Shown in pieces: positions 1 to 6,448 of a stretch of 25,317 nucleotides of DNA. A program made the translations under genes and the position numbers. The notes beneath the pieces are model-generated. The model did no database searches and was not told the origin of the DNA. It worked only from the letters and a program-made list of their open reading frames with translations. The number at the start of each line of letters is the position of its first letter. The stretch's first letter is position 1. Origin of the DNA: a virus; IMG/VR virus record IMGVR_UViG_3300023249_000007, positions 1 through 25,317 of that record, one strand, 5' to 3'.

Positions 1-719
1 CTGTTGTATTAGGAGATGTATATCAACTAGGAGAGCATAGATTAGTATGTGGAGATAGCACCAAGATAGAAGATGTAGAAAAACTAATGAATGGAGAGAA
101 AGCAGATATGGTGTTTACTGACCCTCCTTATGGAATGAATCTTGATGTCTCTAGTAGCGATAATTTAGTTGGAAAGGGTAAGTGGAAGAATAAAGCAAAG
201 CATTATACTCCAGTGATAGGAGACGATGAGGACTATGACCCTACTCACCTGTTTGAAATGTTTCCTGATACAAAAGAGCTGTTTCTATGGGGTTTTGATT
301 ACTTTGCAGAGTTTATACCCAATAGAAAAGAAGGGAGTGTTATTGTATGGGACAAAAGGAAGGGTGTTGAAGATACGAAATTGACATTCAGTGAATTTGA
401 ACTTTGCTGGAGTAGAGAGAAACATCTAAGAGAAATAGTTAGAATAACTTGGAGTGGGTTGCTGGGAACAGAACAAGAGTTTGACCATAAAAGACACCAT
501 CCGACACAGAAACCAATAAAATTATCCTCTTGGTTTATAGAAAAATATAGTGAAGAAAGTAATCTAGTTGTAGATTTATTCGGTGGCTCGGGTTCAACAC
601 TAATTGCTTGTGAACAAACTAACAGGAAGTGTTATATGATGGAACTTGACCCTCACTATTGCCAAGTAATCATTGATAGGTGGGAGAAATTAACTAATAT
701 GGAGGCAAAGAAGTTATGA
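1..719 (+). CDS. DNA adenine/cytosine-N methyltransferase, beta class, 5' truncated
   Basis: The reading frame is open from base 3 at the window edge, so the gene starts upstream; the ATG at 87 is internal. Before it the frame reads GDVYQLGEHRLVCGDST, the usual lead-in to this family, often preceded by a ParB-like domain that would lie outside the window. The catalytic motif DPPY is at 120-131, a HPTQKP segment follows, and the SAM-binding motif FGGSGST is at 579-599. The order DPPY before FxGxG defines the beta class of amino-methyltransferases (N6-adenine or N4-cytosine). It probably methylates phage DNA, for example against host restriction; no restriction partner is visible. The gene ends with an ATGA overlap with the next gene. 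Family assignment is firm; target base and site cannot be read from the sequence. Confidence 0.93.
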   Translation, partial: VVLGDVYQLGEHRLVCGDSTKIEDVEKLMNGEKADMVFTDPPYGMNLDVSSSDNLVGKGKWKNKAKHYTPVIGDDEDYDPTHLFEMFPDTKELFLWGFDYFAEFIPNRKEGSVIVWDKRKGVEDTKLTFSEFELCWSREKHLREIVRITWSGLLGTEQEFDHKRHHPTQKPIKLSSWFIEKYSEESNLVVDLFGGSGSTLIACEQTNRKCYMMELDPHYCQVIIDRWEKLTNMEAKKL

Positions 720-1174
720 GTAATAACGGGAATAAAATCGGGAAGGGTAATCCTCCTGTAGATAAGCAGTTTACTTCGGAAAATCAACCTAGTCCAGAAG
801 CAAAGAGTAAGGGTTGGGAGAGGCGTAGAGAAGCACAGAAGATACTTGATGAGTTTATGTCTAAGGGGGAGATGTCTTATAAAGAAATTAAAGACCTATT
901 AGCTGATGTTAAGGTACACCCAGAGAAGCACACTCTAAGGGAGGTTAAGATAGCCAACTACTTAATGAGTACTAAGTACACTTTGGATTGGTTAGATAGA
1001 CATATAAGCAAAGCACCTCAGGAAATAGACATGACCAGTAAGGGGGAGAAGATAAACACTATAGAAGTTAAGTTTGTAGGGGGATTAGAAGATGATACAA
1101 CAGAAGAAAGCCCTGCAAATAGTGGGGACACAAGTTCTCAAAAAGACACTTCTGAGGGAGAAACAAGGATATAA
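716..1174 (+). CDS. Probable terminase small subunit
   Basis: A 152-residue protein whose ATG overlaps the methyltransferase stop (ATGA). GGAGG lies at 701-705, 10 bases upstream. The N-terminus has a glycine/proline-rich stretch (GKGNPPVDKQFTSENQPS) like those at the start of many phage small-terminase or DUF5681-type proteins. A charged, helical middle (about residues 30-100) and a segment around KAPQEIDMTSKGEKI resemble the end of small subunits. The last 30 residues are acidic, Ser/Thr-rich and probably disordered. The position immediately before the large terminase supports a role in recognising phage DNA for packaging. Its final 83 bases also encode the start of the large subunit in another frame. 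Assigned mainly on position; I see no clear helix-turn-helix. Confidence 0.66.
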   Translation: MSNNGNKIGKGNPPVDKQFTSENQPSPEAKSKGWERRREAQKILDEFMSKGEMSYKEIKDLLADVKVHPEKHTLREVKIANYLMSTKYTLDWLDRHISKAPQEIDMTSKGEKINTIEVKFVGGLEDDTTEESPANSGDTSSQKDTSEGETRI

Positions 1175-2324
1175 AGTAATATGTCATGAGGGCGGCAGTC
1201 GTAGCTCAAAAACTTGGAGTATCTTTCAATTCCTTATTCTTAAAGCTCAGGCAGGAGAGAAACTTACTATTACGATTGTTAGAGATAAGATGACTTGGAT
1301 CAAGTCTACTTTACTTTTAGATTTTAGAGATTTGGTTGAAAGGTATGGGATAGAAATATCGCCAGAGATAAATGTAAACAGAGCTGAACAGGTGTATAAC
1401 ATCAATGGGACTGAGATAGCTTTCTTTGGGTTGGACTACGCGGAGAAATTACACGGAAGAACGCAGGACTGGTTTTGGATTAACGAAACAATGGAAGTTG
1501 CTAAGAAGCATTTTGACCAGTTGGAAATGAGAACTAAGCAGGGTGCGATATTAGACTACAATCCTTACGACGATTCTCACTGGGTGTTTGACCTACAAAA
1601 AAGAGACGATGTCTGTATGATTCATTCTACTATGTTGGATAATCCCTTTCTGCCTTTGAGTATTATTAACAAGATAAAGAGTTATGAGCCGACATTAGAG
1701 AACATAGAGCAGGGAACAGCCGATAATTATATGTGGGAAGTGTACGGGTTAGGTAAGAAGGCAAGATTACAGGGTGCTATATTTGAAAACTGGGATGTTG
1801 TAGAAGAGATACCGTCAAACGCAAAGTTTATTGGATACGGGCTTGATTTTGGTTACACCAACGATCCAAGTGCTTTAGTTTCACTTTATACTATGAATAA
1901 TGAGCTGTATTGGGACGAGTTATTATATGAAACGGGACTCTTAAATGAGGACATAGCCAATAAGATGGAGTTTCTAGTTCCTGATAAGAACTTGTTTATA
2001 TACGCAGACAGTAGTGAGCCAAAGAGCATAGAAGTAATTAAAAGAAAAGGATTTAACATAAAGCCCGCACAAAAGGGTACAGACAGTATTAGGTTCGGGA
2101 TTGATTTTCTAAGACAGTACAAAATGCATATTACAAAAAGGAGCATACACTTAGAGAACGAATTGCGAAAATATAAGTGGGCTGAAGATAGAGCAGGTAA
2201 GACTCTTAACGTTCCTATAGACGCTAATAATCATCTCTGTGATTCAATGAGGTATGTAGCTACGATGACTTTAAGTAGAGGAAAGCCAAGAGTGTTTACA
2301 AGCAAACCTCAAGCGTTTCGGTAA
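1092..2324 (+). CDS. terL: Terminase large subunit (packaging ATPase/nuclease)
   Basis: The motor that pumps DNA into the procapsid and cuts concatemers. The ATPase half has a Walker A loop GGSRSSKT at residues 34-41 and WINE at 129-132 in the Walker B position, typical of the Terminase_3/PBSX group. The nuclease half has the expected acidic residues: D252 in GLDFGY, D306 in YADSSEP and D384 in NHLCDSMRY. At 410 residues it is full length. The start at 1092 overlaps the previous gene by 83 bases. I keep it because the first residues (LQIVGTQVLKKT) match the usual lead-in before the Walker loop in this family, and GGGGGA-type purines lie about 10 bases upstream. Confidence 0.95.
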   Translation: MIQQKKALQIVGTQVLKKTLLREKQGYKVICHEGGSRSSKTWSIFQFLILKAQAGEKLTITIVRDKMTWIKSTLLLDFRDLVERYGIEISPEINVNRAEQVYNINGTEIAFFGLDYAEKLHGRTQDWFWINETMEVAKKHFDQLEMRTKQGAILDYNPYDDSHWVFDLQKRDDVCMIHSTMLDNPFLPLSIINKIKSYEPTLENIEQGTADNYMWEVYGLGKKARLQGAIFENWDVVEEIPSNAKFIGYGLDFGYTNDPSALVSLYTMNNELYWDELLYETGLLNEDIANKMEFLVPDKNLFIYADSSEPKSIEVIKRKGFNIKPAQKGTDSIRFGIDFLRQYKMHITKRSIHLENELRKYKWAEDRAGKTLNVPIDANNHLCDSMRYVATMTLSRGKPRVFTSKPQAFR

Positions 2325-2326
2325 TA

Positions 2327-2335
2327 TGGTAAAAT
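2327..2335 (+). promoter_or_regulatory. Possible extended -10 element before portal gene
   Basis: TGGTAAAAT begins 2 bases after the terminase stop codon, in a 38-base AT-rich gap without a Shine-Dalgarno sequence. It fits a TGn-TAnAAT extended -10. No good -35 is visible. Similar boxes follow other stop codons in this window. Function is inferred from sequence only. Confidence 0.35.
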
Positions 2336-2362
2336 ATATAAGATAATTTAGAATTTAGAATT

Positions 2363-3823
2363 ATGCTAAAAAAGAAATTTCCGAGCGAAGATTCTGTAGG
2401 ACGATTAAGACAATACGGTACTTATGAGCGACTACTAGAAGGTAATCATTATTCTGCGTACATGGGTGAGATAGGAGACAAATTTTCTGATAAGTATAAA
2501 GCTCTGCGATACATGACTTGCAATTTTGCAGGTTTAATTTCTAAGGTCATGGCGGATGTTTTATTTGGTGAGAAGGCAATCATAGAGTCTAGTGAAAACA
2601 ACACTAAGGAGCAGGACTTCATAGATGCACTTGTTTATGAGAACAATTTGAATACTCAGTTATACGAATCCTCTTTAATGAATTCTGCTAGAGGAGACGC
2701 AGTACTTAGAATTAGAGTTGAGGACAAGCAGATTAAAATAGAAGATATCAATCCTGCTATGTACTTCCCTACGATTGGTAAAAACTTTAGAGACGATCCT
2801 AGCGAGAAGAAATTGGTGTGGAAGGAGTATCTTAATAATGACAAGGGAAAGCAAACGACTTACTTGATAGAAGAAACATACACTAAAGGTGTGATAGAAA
2901 CTAATATTTATGAAATGAAAGGTAAGGACGAACAAGAAGTAGTTAAAAGAATAACAGTTAAAGATTACAATGCTTTAGCGGGTACAACGTATGAAGAAAA
3001 GGTAGACACAGGAATAGAGGAGATACCAATAGTTCATATTCCAAACTTTAGAGTGAATAATAATTATTTTGGTATGTCGGACTATCACGATTTAGAGTCC
3101 TTGTTTTTTGCTATTAACAACCGAATGACTAGCATAGACAATATTTTAGACAAGCACTCAGACCCTATACTAGCAGTACCAGAGGGAGTGTTAGACGAGA
3201 AAGGGAATGTAAGGAAGGAAGCATTACAAATGTTTGAGTTTAGAGAGGGAGAAGATAAGCCAGAGTATATTGTATGGAATGCTAATTTAGATATGGCGTT
3301 TCAACAGATAGACGAGATTATTAAAACAATATTTCTTATAGGAGAAGTGTCTCCTGATGTTGTAGGACTTGATTCAGGTAAAACATCAGCCGAGAGTGGT
3401 AGGGCTTTGAAACTAAGAATGCTTAGAACGTTAGCCAAGAAGAACAGAAAAGGGTTGTATTATGAATTGGGTATACAAAAAGCCATTGAAATAGCGAGTA
3501 TGTTTGCTAAAGCAGGAAACGTAGTAGGAGATATTACGTACAAGGGCGACCCTATTATTCCTAATGTAATGTTTGCTGACGGTGTTGTAGATGATAAGGT
3601 AGAAGAAATACAAAACGAAATGCTTAAACTTGAGTCGGGACTATCCTCACAAAAGAGTTCTATTAAAGTTGTAGAAGATTTTAATGATGAACAAGCAATG
3701 GCACGTATTAAAGAGATTAAAGAAGATAAAGCCGATAGAGCCGATTTTAATTCTGACAACCTTTTTCATCAGTATCAGGCGGAGGTAAATAAAAAAGATA
3801 AGGGTATAAATAATGAAGAATAG
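2363..3823 (+). CDS. Portal protein, SPP1 gp6-like
   Basis: A 486-residue protein directly after the large terminase. It would form the dodecameric ring at one capsid vertex through which DNA enters and leaves. The sequence has the features of the SPP1-type portal family: an N-terminal region with YERLLEGNHYSAYMG and a conserved NFAGLISKVMADVLFGE, a middle with PIVHIPNFRVNNNYFGMSDYHDLESL, and a long-helix region with SPDVVGLDSGKTSAESGRALKLRMLRTLAKK. The C-terminus is charged. It overlaps the next gene by 11 bases. No Shine-Dalgarno sequence is seen before the ATG; translation may depend on the AT-rich leader. Identification is strong from motifs and order. Confidence 0.93.
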   Translation: MLKKKFPSEDSVGRLRQYGTYERLLEGNHYSAYMGEIGDKFSDKYKALRYMTCNFAGLISKVMADVLFGEKAIIESSENNTKEQDFIDALVYENNLNTQLYESSLMNSARGDAVLRIRVEDKQIKIEDINPAMYFPTIGKNFRDDPSEKKLVWKEYLNNDKGKQTTYLIEETYTKGVIETNIYEMKGKDEQEVVKRITVKDYNALAGTTYEEKVDTGIEEIPIVHIPNFRVNNNYFGMSDYHDLESLFFAINNRMTSIDNILDKHSDPILAVPEGVLDEKGNVRKEALQMFEFREGEDKPEYIVWNANLDMAFQQIDEIIKTIFLIGEVSPDVVGLDSGKTSAESGRALKLRMLRTLAKKNRKGLYYELGIQKAIEIASMFAKAGNVVGDITYKGDPIIPNVMFADGVVDDKVEEIQNEMLKLESGLSSQKSSIKVVEDFNDEQAMARIKEIKEDKADRADFNSDNLFHQYQAEVNKKDKGINNEE

Positions 3824-4619
3824 TGATGTAAAGAAATTGGCAAAAAAGTATGCCAAGATTTTTGGTGTACATCAGGATGAAATTGTAAGGTTATTACTCT
3901 CAGGAGACACGTATTCTTTAACGGAAAGAGAGGAGATTTTACAAGCGATAGCATACGAGTTAGACAAGTTAGAGAGACAGTCAGATCAGTTCATAGATAA
4001 GACTGTAGATAAGATGTACAAAATGGGTGCTATGGAAGCAGCAATGGGCTTAGCAGCTGTAGGTGTGGCTTCTATGATTTTTAACAATACTCATAGGGAA
4101 GTAATATACAATATAGCAAACACAGCAAAGGTATCGGTCAATGAAGCGATTTCGGGAATATTCAAATCATCTAGTAGAATTCTTGGAGAAGCAACAGAGC
4201 AAAGATTAAAAAGCATTATTTCTGAGGGAAAGATTAGCTCTGCAACTAGAAAGGAAATGGCTTATAGGGTTACAGAAGCATTAAAAGAACAGAGAGTCTT
4301 TATATTAGATTCTTCAGGAAGGAGATGGGATATTGAGAAGTATGCAGAAATGTTTATTGATACGAACTCTATGAAAGCATATAACGAAGGGGTGGTTAAT
4401 CAGGTTTTAGAAAGAGGGCAAGACCTAGTTTATGTTACCAGTTATTCAAGCTGTAAGTGTGATATATGTCTAGCATGGGAAGGGAAGGTGCTAAGTATTA
4501 GTGGGGACAATCCTAACGTTCCTAGTGTACAGGACGCAAAAGACGATGGACTTTTTCATCCTCGATGTAGACACCGTACAAGACCATTACCTAGTAGTGA
4601 AGCAATAAAGTATGAGTAA
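3813..4619 (+). CDS. Phage minor capsid protein 2 (minor head protein)
   Basis: A 268-residue head protein following the portal, as in SPP1-like head modules. The N-terminal two thirds are helical, with a small hydrophobic stretch near residues 70-90 (AAMGLAAVGVASMIF). The C-terminal quarter is the recognisable part: CKCDIC at 214-219, WEGKV, then GLFHPRCRH with H249, C252 and H254. This Cys/His set is characteristic of Phage_min_cap2 proteins and may bind metal. Such proteins enter the procapsid with the portal. AAGGG lies about 10 bases before the ATG, and the 11-base overlap with the portal gene suggests coupled translation. Confidence 0.9.
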   Translation: MKNSDVKKLAKKYAKIFGVHQDEIVRLLLSGDTYSLTEREEILQAIAYELDKLERQSDQFIDKTVDKMYKMGAMEAAMGLAAVGVASMIFNNTHREVIYNIANTAKVSVNEAISGIFKSSSRILGEATEQRLKSIISEGKISSATRKEMAYRVTEALKEQRVFILDSSGRRWDIEKYAEMFIDTNSMKAYNEGVVNQVLERGQDLVYVTSYSSCKCDICLAWEGKVLSISGDNPNVPSVQDAKDDGLFHPRCRHRTRPLPSSEAIKYE

Positions 4620-4650
4620 TTAAATGTAAGAAATGCTAGTTTGCTTAATA

Positions 4651-4670
4651 TGTTATAATTATGTTATATT
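4651..4670 (+). promoter_or_regulatory. Candidate promoter for the scaffold-capsid unit
   Basis: The 125-base gap after the minor capsid gene contains a perfect extended -10, TGTTATAAT, at 4651-4659. An alternative is TTGCTT at 4641-4646 with TATATT at 4665-4670 at 18-base spacing. Either would start transcription near 4666-4677, just before the folded leader and the strong ribosome site of the scaffold gene. The placement ahead of the most highly needed virion proteins makes biological sense. It has not been tested. Confidence 0.5.
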
Positions 4671-4690
4671 AAATAGTTAATTTAATTATC

Positions 4691-4732
4691 TATTGTGAGC
4701 GAGTACGAACTCGGTAAAAACGAATCACAATG
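4691..4732 (+). promoter_or_regulatory. Structured 5' leader of the scaffold gene
   Basis: Two nested inverted repeats. The outer stem pairs ATTGTGA (4692-4698) with TCACAAT (4725-4731), extendable by a U-G pair at 4691/4732. Inside it, CGAGT (4700-4704) pairs with ACTCG (4709-4713) around an ACGA tetraloop, leaving an A-rich single-stranded arm at 4714-4724. The outer stem ends 3 bases before the GGAAGGAG ribosome site. It may control translation of the scaffold, as a protein- or ligand-binding RNA or as a simple stabilising 5' hairpin. I do not recognise it as a known riboswitch. A GTG at 4695 could extend the coding frame into this element, but I consider that start unlikely. Confidence 0.5.
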
Positions 4733-4745
4733 GGAAGGAGTTAAA

Positions 4746-5432
4746 ATGGCGAAACAATCCAAGAATGCGACTTCTGGGGAAACTCAGGAAACAGAGTCCA
4801 AATCTAAGGACACTTCTGCGGAGAAGAAAACTACCGAGAGTTCTAAAGAGGAAGGATTTAATTTATCTGAGGAGCAATGGTCTGAGGTGTTTAAGCACCC
4901 TCGTTTTACAGAATTAAACGAGAAAGCCAAGAAAGCAGAGAGTGAATTGGCTAGGATAGAAAAAGATAAAGACCAAGAGCTTCAGAAGAAGTTGAAAGAG
5001 GAAGGTAAGCTAGAAGAACTTCTTGAGGAGAAGGAAAAGGAAATAGAACGACTTACATCCAACCTTCAGGAAAAGCAACTTAACAACGAGGTCATGTCTG
5101 TGGCGTCAAAACTCAAAGTAGTGGACACTGACGCTGTGGTCAAACTTCTTGATAAGAGCAAACTTGAAACTGGTAAGGATGGAAACTATCTTAATGTAGA
5201 GAGTGTTGTTCAGGATCTTATTTCTGATAAACCTTATTTGGCAAATGCTCAATCTAATGTCCGCTCAGACATTGGGGGAAGTGCAAATGCGTCTACCGAC
5301 TCTCAGAGTGGAGATATCATAATGACTAAGTCAGAACTTAGAGCTAAACTGCAAGACCATAAATGGTATACAGAACACAAAGATGAAATCGAAACTTGGA
5401 GGAAAGAAGGTAGAATAGATAACAGTAGATAA
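4746..5432 (+). CDS. Capsid scaffolding protein
   Basis: A 228-residue protein from the ATG at 4746, chosen because GGAAGGAG ends 5 bases upstream; a longer 245-residue version from a GTG at 4695 would read through the leader hairpin. The first 40 residues are Ser/Thr/Lys/Glu-rich. Residues about 55-120 are a highly charged coiled coil (KKAESELARIEKDKDQELQK and following). A Gly/Ser linker leads to a compact basic/acidic C-terminus (KSELRAKLQDHKWYTEHKDE). This composition and the place just before the major capsid gene are those of a phage scaffold, which guides procapsid assembly and then leaves; the C-terminal helix usually contacts the coat protein. No protease domain is visible. Confidence 0.86.
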   Translation: MAKQSKNATSGETQETESKSKDTSAEKKTTESSKEEGFNLSEEQWSEVFKHPRFTELNEKAKKAESELARIEKDKDQELQKKLKEEGKLEELLEEKEKEIERLTSNLQEKQLNNEVMSVASKLKVVDTDAVVKLLDKSKLETGKDGNYLNVESVVQDLISDKPYLANAQSNVRSDIGGSANASTDSQSGDIIMTKSELRAKLQDHKWYTEHKDEIETWRKEGRIDNSR

Positions 5433-5450
5433 TTTTAATGTTAAAAGAAA

Positions 5451-6368
5451 ATGACAGATTATAGTTCAATAAACACGACTCAAGCCGACTCTTTTATCCC
5501 TGAAATATGGCTAAATGAAGCAATTACTGCTTTAAGAAGCAATCTTAATCTCGCAAAAACAGTTCGTAGAGATTTAGATTCAGCCGTAGCAAAGTATGGA
5601 GATACAATCCATATTCCTATGACAGGAGCTTTATCAGTAAATGATAAAACTACAAATGAGAATGTTACAAGACAAGCACCTGCTGATGATGAGGTGAGTG
5701 TAGTTCTTGACAGTCATAAGGAAGTAACTTTCATGGTAGAGGACCCAGCAAGAGCACAAGCAAATCAGGACCTTAGAGGTCTTTACATAAAGGATGCAGT
5801 CATCGGATTAGCCGAAGAGCTAGAAGGTGATATAGTAGCAGAATATGCTAACGCAGGAGATGATATTACTTTTGATGATACATCTGATGCGACAATAGAA
5901 GCTTCAATGTTACTCATAAGGAAAGCATTCGTTGATGCGAAAGCACCTATGTTGGACCCTAAATACTTTTATGCTAGTCCTTCAGTTGTAAATGACTTGC
6001 TAGGAGTTGACAAGTTCACTAAAGCAAATGAGTATGGTTCAAGAGCACCTCTCGTTGAGGGAGCAATCGGAGATATATTTGGGATTAATGTATTTGAATC
6101 TCAATTAGTTCCTTCCGCAGGTTCTCCAGCAGTAGAGCATTGCCTTGCCTATACAAAAGATGCTATCGCTTTGGTAATGAGAAGTTTACCAACAGATGGA
6201 AATGGTGAAGGAGTAACCCAGTCAGTAGTAACAGACCCTATAAGTGGAATCTCAATGAGATTAACTTCTAGTTATGATGCTAATGCACTAGGCAGACAGG
6301 TAACACTAGATATGCTATATGGTATACAGACAGTAAGAGATGGATTCTTATTTGATGTAAATGCCTAA
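5451..6368 (+). CDS. Major capsid protein
   Basis: A 305-residue coat protein, probably with the HK97 fold, forming the icosahedral shell. It starts with a conserved NTTQADSFIPEIWLNEA segment and continues with KYGDTIHIPMTG, a typical P-loop region of coat proteins of the P22/HK97-fold group. The C-terminal half has the repeated pattern of the A-domain (DPKYFYASPSVVNDLLG, GAIGDIFGINVFES) and ends in a beta-rich tail. It lies 18 bases after the scaffold and is followed by a terminator. There is no evident Shine-Dalgarno sequence at its ATG, which is odd for the most abundant virion protein; re-initiation after the scaffold may compensate. Confidence 0.9.
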   Translation: MTDYSSINTTQADSFIPEIWLNEAITALRSNLNLAKTVRRDLDSAVAKYGDTIHIPMTGALSVNDKTTNENVTRQAPADDEVSVVLDSHKEVTFMVEDPARAQANQDLRGLYIKDAVIGLAEELEGDIVAEYANAGDDITFDDTSDATIEASMLLIRKAFVDAKAPMLDPKYFYASPSVVNDLLGVDKFTKANEYGSRAPLVEGAIGDIFGINVFESQLVPSAGSPAVEHCLAYTKDAIALVMRSLPTDGNGEGVTQSVVTDPISGISMRLTSSYDANALGRQVTLDMLYGIQTVRDGFLFDVNA

Positions 6369-6392
6369 TAGTTTATAGATGTTAAGAGGCAT

Positions 6393-6424
6393 AACGGGGG
6401 CTTAATCGCCCCTGTTGTGTTTTA
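6393..6424 (+). terminator. Intrinsic terminator after the capsid gene
   Basis: AACGGGGGC (6393-6401) pairs with GCCCCTGTT (6408-6416) around a TTAATC loop: nine pairs including one G-U. It is followed by GTGTTTTAT. This is the most GC-rich hairpin I see in the window and lies 24 bases after the capsid stop. It would end or attenuate scaffold-capsid transcripts before the glycosyltransferase cassette. The T-run is short and interrupted, so partial read-through is likely. Confidence 0.7.
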
Positions 6425-6448
6425 TAGATAATATGTGTAGTATAAATT

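Noticed and set aside
4695-4745. GTG start extending the scaffold by 17 residues
   Set aside because: The extension reads through the leader hairpin and lacks a ribosome site, while ATG 4746 has GGAAGGAG at ideal spacing.
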